Source of the DNA: Amblyomma americanum
Taxonomy: Eukaryota; Arthropoda; Arachnida; Ixodida; Ixodidae
Direction: 5' to 3'
DNA length: 64,000 nt
Assembly: GCF_052857255.1 (NCBI RefSeq)
Contig: NC_135502.1
Coordinates: 190,475,257-190,539,256, forward strand
The translations under genes and the position numbers were made by a program. The notes beneath the pieces were generated by a model. It was not told the DNA's origin, made no database searches, and saw only the letters and a list, made by a program, of their open reading frames with translations. Below are positions 39,101-51,533 of this stretch, piece by piece. Position 1 is the first letter of the stretch. Each line of letters opens with the position of its first letter.

Positions 39101-42100
39101 GATTTAAATCACTGTGACGTCAATGTTGTAGCAGCTGCCGATGTGACTATGGGGATCGTGAACAGTGGTGGGTTGATTCCACAGGTTCTGATGTCGTGTT
39201 CCTCGATGCTCCTTGTAGCGTCGTAACTCTCGGTATTACAGTAACTCAGCGTTTTCAGGTCGCTGTCGTAAATACAGGTGATCACTCGCGCAATGCAGCC
39301 TGGTAGAACGAAGCCAAGAACCTGAACCAAAAAATGAAATGGTTCCTCAACATCACCTCGCTTAGAGTGCCACCATGCCCTGTGCCAAAGAACGAAACGG
39401 GACTATTTAAAGCAGTGTGACGCCAATGTTGCAGCAGCTGAATATGTTACGCTGGTGGCCGTGTACAGTGGTGGATCGGTTCCACCGGTGCTGATCCCTG
39501 TTGCTCGATGTTCTTTGTAGCGTCGTAACTCTCACTATTACAGTAATTAAGCGTTTTAAATCCGCTGTTGTAAATGCAGGTGTTCAGTCGAGCAATGCAG
39601 CCTGGTATAACGAAGCCAAGAACCTCAACCAAAAAGACGAAATGGTTCCTCAACATCACCTCGATCAGTGCACCACCATGCCCAGTGCCAAAGAACGAAA
39701 CGTGCCTCGATTTATAGCAGTGTGACGTCAATGTTGCAGCAGCTGCCGATGTTACGCTGGGGGACGTGAACAGTGGTGATTCGGTTCCACACGTGTTGAT
39801 GCCGTGTTGCTCGATGTTCCTTGTAGCGTCGTAACCATCGGTATTACACTAAATAAGCGTTTTCAGGTCGCTGTCTTAAATGCAGGTGTTCATTCGAGCA
39901 ATGCAGCCTAGTAGAACGAAGCCAAGAACCTGAACCAAAAAGACGAAATGGTTCCTCAACATCACCTCGCTCAGAGTGCCACCATGCCCTGTGCCAAAGA
40001 ACGAAACGTGACTCGATTTAAAAAAGTGTGACGTCAATGTTGCAGCAGCTGCCAATATTACGCTGGTGGCCGTGAACAGTGGTGGATCGGTTCCACCGGT
40101 GCTGATGCCATGTTGCTCGATGTTCCTTGTAGCGTCGTAACTCTCGGTATTACAGTAATTAAGCGTTTTCAGGTCGCTTTCGTAATTGCAGGTGTTCAGT
40201 CGAGCAATGTAGCCTGGTGGAATGAAGCCAAGAACCTGAATCAAAAAGACGAAATGGTTCTTCAATATCACCTCGCTCAGGGTGCCACCATGCCCAGTTC
40301 CTAAGAATGAAGCGTGAGTCGATTTATAGCAGTGTGGCGTGAATGTTGTAGCAGTGGCCGATGTTACGCGGAGGGCCGTGAACAGAGGTGGATCGGTTCC
40401 TCAGGTGCTGATGCCGTGGTGCTCGATTTTCCTGGTAGGTTCGTAACTCTCGGTATTACACGAAATATGCGTTTTCAGGTCGCTGTCTTAAATGCAGGTG
40501 TTCATTCGAGCAATGCAGCCTTGTAGAACGAAGCCTAGAACCTGAACCAAAAAGACGAAATGGTTCCTCAACATCACCTCGCTCAGAGTGCCACCATGTC
40601 CAGTGACAAAGAACTAAACGTGACTCGATTTAAAACAGTATGACTCCAATGTTGCAGCAGCTGCCGATGTTAAGCTGTTGGCCGTGAACAGTGGTGGATC
40701 GGTTCCACCGGTGCTGATGACGTGTTGCTCGATGTTCTTTGTAGCGTCGTAACTCTCGGTATTACAGTAATTAAGCGTTTTCAGGTCGCTGTCTTAAAAG
40801 CAGGTGTTCATTTGAGCAATGCAGCCTGGTAAAACGAAGCCTAGAAACTGAACCAAAAAGACGAAATGGTTCCTCAACATCTCCTCGCTCAGAGTGCCAC
40901 CATGCCCTGTGCCAAAGAACGAAACGTGACTCGATTTAAAGCAGTGTGACGTCAATGCTGCAGCAGCTGCCTATGTTACGCTGGTGGCCGTGAACAGTGG
41001 TGGATCGGTTCCACCGGTGCTGATGCCGTGTTGCTCGATGTTCTTTGTAGCGTCGTAACTCTCGGTATTACAGTAATTAGGCGTTTTCAGGTCGCTGTCG
41101 TAAATGCAGGTGTTCAGTCGGGCAATGCAGCCTGGTAGAACGAAGCAAGAACCTCAACCAAAAAGACGAAATGGTTCCTCAACATCACCTCGATCAGGGT
41201 GCCACCATGCCCAGTGCCAAAGAACGAAACGTGACTCGATTTAAAACAGTGTGACGACAATGCTGCAGTAGCTGCGGATGTTACGCTGGGGGCCGTGAAC
41301 AGTGGTGGATCGGTGCCACAGGAGCTGATTCCGTGTTGCTCGATGTTCCTTGTAGCGTCGTAACTGCCGGTAATACAGTAATTCAGATTTTTCAGGTCGC
41401 TGTCGTATATGCAGGTGTTCAGTCGAGCAATGCAGCCTGGAAGAACGAAGCCAAGAACCTCAACCAAAAAGACGAAATGGTTCCTGAACATCACCTCGAT
41501 CAGGGTGCCACCATGCCTTGTGCCAAAGAACGAAACCTGACTCGATATAAAGCAGTGTGACGTCAATGTTGCAGCAGCTGGCTATGTTACGCTGGTGGCC
41601 GTGAACAGAGGTGGATCGGTTCCACAGGTGCTGAGGCCGTGTTGCTCGTTGTTCCTTGTAGCGTCGTAACCCCGGGTATTACACTAAATAAGCGTTTTCA
41701 GGTCGCTGTCCTAAATGCAGGAGTTCACTCGAGCAATGCAGCCTGGTAGAACGAAGCCAAAAACCTCAACCAAAAAGACGAAATGGTTCCTCATCATCAC
41801 CTCGCTTAGAGTGCCACCATGCCGAGTGCCAAAGAACTAAACGTGACTCGATTTAAAACAGTGTGACGCCAATGTTGCAGCAGCTGCCGTTGTTAAGCTG
41901 GTGGCCGTGAACAGTGGTGGATCGGTTCCACCGGTGCTGATGCCGTGTTGCTCGATGTTCTTTGTAGCGTCGTAACTCTCGGTATTACAGTAATTAAGCG
42001 TTTTCAGGTCGCTGTCTTAAAAGCAGGTGTTCATTTGAGCAATGCAGCCTGGTAAAACGAAGCCTAGAACCTGAACCAAAAAGACGAAATGGTTCCTCAA

Positions 42101-45100
42101 CATCTCCTCGTTCAGAGTGCCACCATGCCCTGTGCCAAAGAACGAAACGTGACTCGATTTCAAGCAGTGTGACGTCAATGTTGCAGCAGCTGCCTATGTT
42201 ACGCTGGTGGCCGCGAACAGTGGTGGATCGGTTCCACCGGTGCTGATGCCGTGTTGCTCGATGTTCTTTGTAGCGTCGTAACTCTCGGTATTACAGTAAT
42301 TAAGCGTTTTCAGGTCGCTGTCGTAAATGCAGGTGTTCAGTCGGGCATAGCAGCCTGGTAGAACGAAGCAAGAACCTCAACCAAAAAGACGAAATGGTTC
42401 CTCAACATCACCTCGATCAGGGTGCCACCATGCAAAGTGCCAAAGAATTAAACGTGACTCGATTTAAAACTGTGTGACGCCAATGTTTCAGCAGCTGCCG
42501 ATGTTAAGCTGGTGGCCGTGAACAGTGGTGGATCGGTTCCACCGGTGCTGATGCCGTGTTGCTCGATGTTCTTTGTAGCGTCGTAACTCTCGGTATTACA
42601 GTAATTAAGCGTTTTTAGGTCGCTGTCTTAAAAGCAGGTGTTCATTTGAGCAATGCAGCCTGGTAAAACGAAGCCTAGAACCTGAACCAAAAAGACGAAA
42701 TGGTTCCTCAACATCTCCTCGCTCAGAGTGCCACCATGCCCTGTGCCAAAGAACGAAACGTGACTCGATTTAAAACACTGTGACGTCAATGCTTCAGCAG
42801 CTGCCGGTATTACGGTGGGGCTATGAACAGTGTCGGATAGGTTCCACAGGTGCTGATGCCGTGTTGCTCGATGTTTCTTGTATCGTCGTAACTCTCGGTA
42901 ATACAGCAATTCAGCGTTTTCAGGTCGCTGTCGTAAATGCAGGTGTTCACTCGAGCAATGCAGCCTGGTAAAACGAAGCCTAGAACCTGAACCAAAAAGA
43001 CGAAATGGTTCTTCAATATCACCTCGCTCAGGGTGACACCATACCCAGTTCCTAAGAATGAAGCGTGAGTCGATTTATAGCAGTGTGACATCAATGTTGT
43101 AGCAGCGGCCGATGTTACGCTGAGGGCCGTGAACAGTGGTGGATCGGTTCCACCGGTGCTGATGCCGTGTTTCTCGATGTTCTTTGTAGCGTCGTAACTC
43201 TAGGTATTACAGTAATTAAGCGTTTTCAGGTCGCTGTCTTAAATGCAGGTGTTAATTCGAGCAATGCAGCCTGATTGAACGAAGCCAAGAACCTGAACCA
43301 AAAAGACGAAATGGTTCCTCAACATCACCTCGCTCAGAGTGCCACCATGCCCTGTGCCAAAGAACGAAACGTGACTCGATTTGAAAAAGTGTGAGGTCAT
43401 TGTTGCAGCAGCTGCCAATGTTACGCTGGTGGCCGTGAACAGTGGTGGATCAGTCCCACAGGTGCTGATGCCGAGTTGCTCGATGTTCCTTGTAGAGTCG
43501 TAACTCTCGGTATTACAGTAATTAAGCGTTTTCAGGTCGCTGTCGTAATTGCAGGTGTTCAGTCGAGCAATGCAGCTTTGTATAACGAAGCCAAGAACCT
43601 CATCCAAAAAGACGAAATGGTTCCTCAACATCACATCGATCAGGGTGCCACCATGCCCAGTGCCAAAGAACGAAACGTGACTCGATTTAAAACAGTGTGA
43701 CGACAATGCTGCAGTAGCTGCCGATGTTACGCTGGGGCCATGAACAGTGGTGGATCGGTTCCACAGGTGCTGGTGCCGTGTTGCTCTGTTTCTTGTAGCG
43801 TGGTAACTCACGGTAATACAGTAATTTATCTTTTCAGGTCGCTGTCGCAAATGCAGGTGTTCACTCGAGCAATGCTGACTGGTAAAACGAAGCCAAGAAC
43901 CTGAACCAAAAAGACGAAATGGTTCCTCAACATCCCCTCACTCAGGGTGCCACCATGCCCAGTGCCAAAGAACGAAGTGTGACTCGATTTAAAGCAGTGT
44001 GACATCAATGTTGTAGCAGCTGCCGATGTTACTATGGGGATCGTGAACAGTGGTGGGTTGGTTCCACAGGGGCTTATGCCGTGTTCTCGATGTTCCTTGT
44101 AGCGTCGTATCCTTGGGTATCACAGTAATTCAGCGTTTTCAGGTCGCTGCCTTAAATGCAGGTGTTCACTCGAGCAATGCAGCCTGGTAGAACGAAGCCA
44201 AGAACCTGAACCAAAAGATGAAATGGTTCCTCAACATCACCTCGCTTAGAGTGCCACCATGCCCTGTGCCAAAGAACGAAACGTGACTATTTAAAGCAGT
44301 GTGACGCCCCTGTTGCAGCAGCTGAATATGTTACGCTGGTGGCCGTGTACAGTGGTGGATCGGTTCCACCGGTGCTGATGCCGTGTTGCTCGATGTTCTT
44401 TGTAGCGTCGTAACTCTCACTGTTGCAGTAATTAAGCGTTTTAAATCCACTGTCCTAAATGCAGGTGTTCAGTCGAGCAATGCAGCCTGGTAGAACGAAG
44501 CCAAGAACCTCAACCAAAAAGACGAAATGGTTCCTCAACATCACCTCGATCAGTGCACCACCATGCCCAGCGCCAAAGAACGAAACGTGCCTCGGTTTAT
44601 AGCAGTGTGACGTCAATGTTGCAGCAGCTGCCGATGTTACGCTGGGGGACGTGAACAGTGGTGATTCCGCTCCACACGTGTTGATGCCGTGTTGCTCGAT
44701 GTTCCTTGTAGCGTCGTAACCATCGGTATTACACTAAATAAGCGTTTTCAGGTCGCTGTCTTAAATGCAGGTGTTCATTCGAGCAATGCAGCCTAGTAGA
44801 ACGAAGCCAAGAACCTGAACCAAAAAAACGAAATGGTTCCTCAACATCACCTCGCTCACAGTGCCACCATGCCCTGTGCCAAAGAACGAAACGTGACTCG
44901 ATTTAAAAAAGTGTGACGTCAGTGTTGCAGCAGCTGCCAATATTACGCTGGTGGCCATGAACAGTGGTGGATCGGTTCCACCGGTGCTGATGCCATGTTG
45001 CTCGATGTTCCTTGTAGCGTCGTAACTCTCGGTATTACAGTATTTAAGCGTTTTCAGGTCGCTGTCGTAATTGCAGGTGTTCAGTCGAGCAATGCAGCCT

Positions 45101-46080
45101 GGTAGAACGAAGCCAAGAACCTGAACCAAAAAGACGAAATGGTTCTTCAATATCACCTCGCTCAGGGTGCCACCATGCCCAGTTCCTAAGAATGAAGCGT
45201 GAGTCGATTTATAGCAGTGTGACGTCAATGTTGCAGCAGATGCCGATGTTACGCTGGGGGCCGTGAACAGTGGTGGATCGGTTCCACAGGGGCTGATGCC
45301 GTGTTCTCGATGTTCCTTGTAGCGTCGTAACCCTGGGTATCACAGTAATTCAGCGTTTTCAGGTCGCTGTCTTAAATGCAGGTGTTCACTCGAGCAATGC
45401 AGCCTGGTTGAACGAAGCCAAGAACCTGAACCAAAATTCGAAATGGTCCCTCAACATCACCTCACTCAGGGTGCCACCACACCCAGTTCAAAAGAACGAA
45501 GCTTGACTAGATTTATTGCAGGGTGACTTCATGTTGCAGCAGCTGCCGATGTTACGCTGGAGCACGTGAACAGTGGTCAATCGGTTCCACACATTCTGAT
45601 GCCATGTTGCTCGATTTTCCTTGTATCGTCGTAACCCTGGGTATCACAGTAATTCAGCGTTTTCAGGTCGCTGTCTTAAATGCAAGTGTTCAGTCGAGCA
45701 ATGCAGCCTGGTATAACGAAGCCAAGAACCTCATCCAAAAAGACGAAATGGTTCCTGAACATCACCTCGATCAGGGTGCCACCATGCCTTGTGCCAAAGA
45801 ACGAAACCTGACTCGATATAAAGCAGTGTGACGTCAATGTTGCAGCAGCTGGCTATGTTACGCTGGTGGCCGTGAACAGAGGTGGATCGGTTCCACAGGT
45901 GCTGAGGCCGTGTTGCTCGTTGTTCCTTGTAGCGTCGTAACCCCGGGTATTACACTAAATAAGCGTTTTCAGGTCGCTGTCCTAAATGCAGGAGTTCACT
46001 CGAGCAATGCAGCCTGGTAGAACGAAGCCAAAAACCTCAACCAAAAAGACGAAATGGTTCCTCATCATCACCTCGCTTAG
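36197..46080. repeat. Large higher-order block, copy 2 (A', B'', C'')
   Basis: This is the second copy of the 23.1-33.0 kb block. It carries an extra monomer at about 38690-38995, a second extra stretch at about 41460-41770 that matches C-type units at 32615-32990, and a segment at 39355-39477 that differs from the other copy. It is therefore a mosaic rather than a simple duplicate. Its final part (about 45040-46080) corresponds to 31920-32990. Confidence 0.75.
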
Positions 46081-46255
46081 AGTGCCACCATGCCCTGTGC
46101 CAAAGAACGAAACCTGACTCGATTTAAAGCAGTGTGACGTCAATGTTGCAGCAGCTGCCTATGTTACGCTGGTGGCCGTGAACAGTGGTGGATCGGTTCC
46201 ACAGGTGCTGAGGCCGTGTTGCTCGATGTTCCTTGTAGCGTCGCAACCCTGGGTA

Positions 46256-46287
46256 TCACAGTAATTCAGCGTCACCGTAATTCAGCG
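46256..46287 (+). repeat. 16-nt microduplication inside one monomer
   Basis: TCACAGTAATTCAGCG is followed at once by TCACCGTAATTCAGCG. The same duplication, with CCTT in place of CCGT in the second half, is at 63324-63355. It is absent from the other units I read, so it marks two related monomers on either side of the LINE. Confidence 0.85.
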
Positions 46288-46676
46288 TTTTCAGGTCGCT
46301 GTCTTAAATGCAGGTGTTCACTCGAGCAATGCAGCCTGGTAGAACGAAGCCAAGAACCTGAACCAAAATTCGAAATGGTTCCTCAACATCACCTCACTCA
46401 GGGTGCCACCACACCCAGTTCAAAAGAACGAAGCTTGACTAGATTTATTGCAGGGTGACTTCATGTTGCAGCAGCTGCCGATGTTACGCTGGAGCACGTG
46501 AACAGTGGTCAATCGGTTCCACACGTTCTGATGCCATGTTGCTCGATTTTCCTTGTAGCGTCGTAACCCTGGGTATCACAGTAATTCAGCGTTTTCAGGT
46601 CGCTGTCTTAAATGCAGGAGTTCACTCGAGCAATGCAGCCTGGTAGAACGAAGCCAAGAACCTCAACCAAAAGACG

Positions 46677-49600
46677 AAATGGTTCCTCATCATCACCTCG
46701 CTTAGAGTGCCACCATGCCCTGTGCCAAAGAACGAAACCTGACTCGATTTAAAGCAGTGTGACGTCAATGTTGCAGCAGCTGCCTAAGTTACGCTGGTGG
46801 CCGTGAACAGTGGTGGATCGCTTCCACAGGTGCTGAGGCCGTGTTGCTCGATGTTCATTGTAGCGTCGTCACTCTCGGTATTACAGTAATTAAGCGTTTT
46901 CAGGTCGCTGTCGTAATTGCAGGCGTTCAGTCGAGCAATGCAGCCTGGTAGAACGAAGCCAAGAACCTCATCCAAAAAGACGAAATGGTTCCTGAACATC
47001 ACCTCGATCAGGGTGCCACCACGCCTTGTGCCAAAGAACGAAACGTAACTCGATTTAAAGTAGTGTGACGTCAATGTTGCAGCAGATGCCGATGTTACGC
47101 TGGGGGCCGTGAACAGTTTTGGATCGGTTCCACAGGGGCTGATGCCGTGTTCTCGATGTTCCTTGTAGCGCCGTAACCCCGGGTATTACACTAAATAAGC
47201 GTTTTCAGGTCGCTGTCTTAAATGCAGGTGTTCACTTGAGCAATGCAGCATTGTAGAACGAAGCCAAGAACCTGAACCAAAAGATGAAATGGTTCCTCAA
47301 CATCACCTCGCTTAGAGTGCCACCATGCCCTGTGCCAAAGAACGAAACGTGACTCTATTTAGAGCAGTGTGACGCCAATGTTGCAGCAGCTGAATATGTT
47401 ACGCTGGTGGAAGTGTACAGTAATGGATCGGTTCCACCGGTGCTGATGCCGTGTTGCTCGATGTTCTTTGCAGCGTCGTAAGTCTCAGTATTACAGTAAT
47501 TAAGCGTTTTAAATCCGCTGTCGTAAATGCAGGTGTTCAGTCGAGCAATGCCGCCTGGTAGAACAAAGACAAGAACCTGAACCAAAAAGTCGAAATGGTT
47601 CCTCAACATCACCTCGCTCGGTTGCCACCACGCCCAGTTCAAAAGAACGAAGCTTGACTAGATTTATTGCAGTTTGACTTCAAGTTGCAGCAGCGGCCGA
47701 GGTTACGCTGAGGGACGTGAACAGTAGTGGATCGGTTCCAGAGGTGCTGATGCCGTGTTGCTTGATGTTATTTGTAGCGCCGTGACTCTCGGTATTACAG
47801 TAATTCAGCGTTTTCATGTCGCTGACTTAAAGCAGGTGTTCATTCGAGCAATGCAGCCTGGTAGAACGAAGCTAAGAACCTGAACCAAAAAGACGAAATC
47901 GTTCGTCAACTTCTCGCTCAGAGTGCCACCATGCCCTGTGCCAAAGAACGAAACGTGACTCGATTTAAAGCAGTGTGACGTCAGTGTTGCAGCAGCTGCC
48001 TATGTTACGCTGGTGGCTGGGAACAGTGGTGGATCGATTCCACCGGTGCTGATGCCGTGTTGCTCGATGTTCCTTGTATCGTCGTAACTCTCGGTAATAC
48101 AGCAATTCAGCGTTTTCAGGTCGCTGTCGTAAATGCAGGTGTTCACTCGAGCAATGTAGCCTGGTAAAACGAAGCCTAGAACCTGAACCAAAAAGACGAA
48201 ATGGTTCCTCAACATCTCCTCGCTCAGAGTGCCACCATGCCCTGTGCCAAAGAATCAAACGTGACTCGATTTAAAGCTGTGTGACGTCAATGTTGCAGCT
48301 GATGCCGATGTTACGCTGGGGGCCGTGAACAGTGGGGGATCGGTTCCACAGGAGCTGATGCCGTGTTGCTCGATGTTCTTTGTAGCGTCGTAACTCTAGG
48401 TATTACAGTAATTAGGCGTTTTCAGGTCGCAGTCGTAAATGCAGGTGTTCAGTCGAGCAATGCAGCCTTGTAGAACAAAGCCAAGAACCTGAACCAAAAA
48501 GACGAAATGGTTCCTCAACATCACCTCGCTCAGGGTGCCACCACGCCCAGTTCAAAAGAACGAGGAGTGACTAGATTTATTGCAGTGTGACGTCATGTTG
48601 CAGCAGCTGCCGATGTTAGGCTGGAGCACGTGAACAGTGGCGAATCGGTTCCGCACGTTCTGATGCCATGTTGCTCGATTTTCCTTGTAGCGTCGTAACC
48701 CTGGGTATCACAGCATTCAGCGTTTTCATGTCGCTGTCTTAAAGCAGGTGTTCATTCGAGCAATGCAGCCTGGTAGAACGAAGCCAAGAACCTGAACCAA
48801 AAAGACGAAATCGTTCGTCAACTTCTCGCTCAGAGTGCCACCATGCCCTGTGCCAAAGAACGAAACGTGACTCGATTTAAAGCAGTGTGACGTCAGTGTT
48901 GCAGCAGCTGCCTATGTTACGCTGGTGGCTGGGAATAGTGGTGGATCGATTCCACCGGCGCTGATGCCGTGTTGCTCGATGTTCCTTGTATCGTCGTAAC
49001 TCTCGGTAATACAGCAATTCAGCGTTTTCAGGTCGCTGTCGTAAATGCAGGTGTTCACTCGAGCAATGTAGCCTGGTAAAACGAAGCCTAGAACCTGAAC
49101 CAAAAAGACGAAATGGTTCCTCAACATCTCCTCGCTCAGAGTGCCACCATGCCCTGTGCCAAAGAACGAAACGTGACTCGATTTAAAGCAGTGTGACGTC
49201 AGTGTTGCAGCAGCTGCCTATGTTACGCTGGTGGCTGGGAACAGTGGTGGATCGATTCCACCGGCGCTGATGCCGTGTTGCTCGATGTTCCTTGTATCGT
49301 CGTAACTATCGGTAATACAGCAATTCAGCGTTTTCAGGTCGCTGTCGTAAATGCATGTGTTCACTCGAGCAATGCAGCCTGGTAGAAACGAAGCCAAGAA
49401 CCTGAACCAAAAAGACGAAAAGGTTCCTGAACATCACCTCGCTCAGAGTGCCACCATGACTTGTGGCAAAGGATGAAACGTCACTCGATTTAAAGCAGTG
49501 TGAGGTCATTGTTGCACAGATGCCGATGTTACGCTGGGGGCCGTGAACAGTGGTGGATCGGTTCCACAGGAGCTGATGCCGTGTTGCTCGATGTTCCTTG

Positions 49601-51533
49601 TAACGTCGTAACTGCCGGTAATACAGTAATTCAGATTTTCAGGTCGCTGTCGTATATGCAGGTGTTCACTCGAGCAATGCAGCCTTGTAAAAGAAAGCCA
49701 AGAACCTGAACCAAAAAGACGAATGGTTCCTCAACATCACCTCGCTCAGGGTGAAACCACGCCAAGTTCAAAAGAACGAAGAGTGACTAGATTTATTGCA
49801 GTGTGACGTGATGTTGTAGCAGCTGCCGATGTTACGCTGGAGCACGTGAACAGTGGTGAATCGGTTCCACACGTTCTGATGCCATGTTGCTCGATTTTCC
49901 TTGTAGCGTCGTAACCCTGGGTATCACTGTAATTCGGCGTTTTCAGGTCGCTGCCTTAAATGCAGGTGTTCAGTCGAGCAATGCAGCCTGGTAGAATGAA
50001 GCCAAGAACCTGGACCAAAAAGACAAAATGGTTCCTCAACATCTCCTCGCTCTGAGTGCCACCATGCCCTGTGACAAAGAACGAAACGTGACTCCATTTA
50101 AAGCAGTGTGACGTCAATGTTGCAGCAGTTGCCTATGTTACGCTGGTGACCGTGAACAGTGGTGGATCGGTTCCACCGGTGCTGATGCCGTGTTGCTCGA
50201 TGTTCTTTGTAGCGTCGTAACTCTCGGTATTACAGTAATTAAGCGTTTTCAGGTCGCTGTCATAAATGCTGGTATTCAGTCGAGCAATGCAGCCTGGTAG
50301 AACGAAGCCAAGAACCTCAACCAAAAAGACGAAATTGTTCCTCAACATCACCTCGATCAGGGTGCCACCATGCCCAGCGCCAAAGAACTAAACGTGACTC
50401 GATTTAAAACAGTGTGACATCAATGTTGCAGCAGCTGCCAATGTTACGCTGGGGCTATGAGCAGTGGTGGATCGGTTCCACAGGTGCTGATGCCGTGTTG
50501 CTCGATCTTCTTTGTAGCGTCGTAAGTCTCGGTAATACAGTAAATTAGCGTTTTCAGGTCGCTGTCTTAAATGCAGATGTTCACTCGAGCAATGCAGCCT
50601 GGTAGAACGTAGCCAAGAACCTGAGCCAAAAAGACGAAATGGCTCCTACACATTACCTCACTCAGAGTGCCACCATGCCTTGTGCCAAAGAACGAAACGT
50701 GACTCGAGTTAAAGCAGTGTGACGTCAATGTTGCAGCAGATGTCGATGTTACGCTGGGGGCCGTGAACAGTGGTGGATCGGTTCGACAGGGGCTGATTCC
50801 GTGTTGCTCGATGTTCCTTGTAGTGTCGTAACTGCCGGTAATACAGTAATTCAGATTTTTCAGGTCGCTGTCGTATATGCAGGTGTTCACACGAGCAATG
50901 CAGCCTTGTAGACCAAGGCCAAGAACCTGAACCAAAAATACGAAATGGTTCCTCAACATCACCTCGTTTAGAGTGCCACCATGCCCTGTGCTAAAGAACG
51001 AAACCTGATGTCAATGTTGTACCAGCGGCCGATGTTACGCTGAGGGCCGTGAACAGTGGTGGATCGGTTCCACAGGTGCTGATGCCGTGTTGCTTGATGT
51101 TACTTGCAGCGCCGTAACTCTCGGTATTACAGTAATTCAGCGTTTTCAGGTGGCTGTCTTAAAAGCAGGTGTTCATTCGAGCAATGCAGCCTGGTAGAAC
51201 GAAGCCAAGAACCTGAACCAAAAAGACGAAATGTTTCCTCAACATCACCTCGCTCAGAGTGCCACCATGCCCAGTTCAAAAGAACGAAGAGTGACTAGAT
51301 TTATTGCAGCGTGACGTCATGTTGCAGAAGCTGTCGATGTTGCGCTGGAGCACGTGAACAGTGGTGAATCGGTTCCACACGTTCTGATGCCATGTTGCTC
51401 GATTTTCCTTGTAGCGTCGTAACCCTTGGTATCACTGTAATTCAGTGTTCTCAGGTCGCTGCCTTAAATGCAGGTGTTCACTCGAGCAATGCAGCCTGGT
51501 AGAACGAAGCCAAGAACCTGGACCAAAAAGACG
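46677..51533. repeat. Higher-order block D, 4,857 bp, first tandem copy
   Basis: The block starts at GGTTCCTCATCATCACCTCG followed by the rare TGCCTAAGTTACGC. It repeats directly, head to tail, at 51534 with a shift of 4,856-4,858 bp throughout. It holds 16 monomers, including subtypes with GGTGGAAGTGTACAG, GGTGGCTGGGAACAGTGG and GTAGACCAAGGCC. The distance to the next copy equals its own length, so this is a true tandem higher-order repeat unit. Confidence 0.88.
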
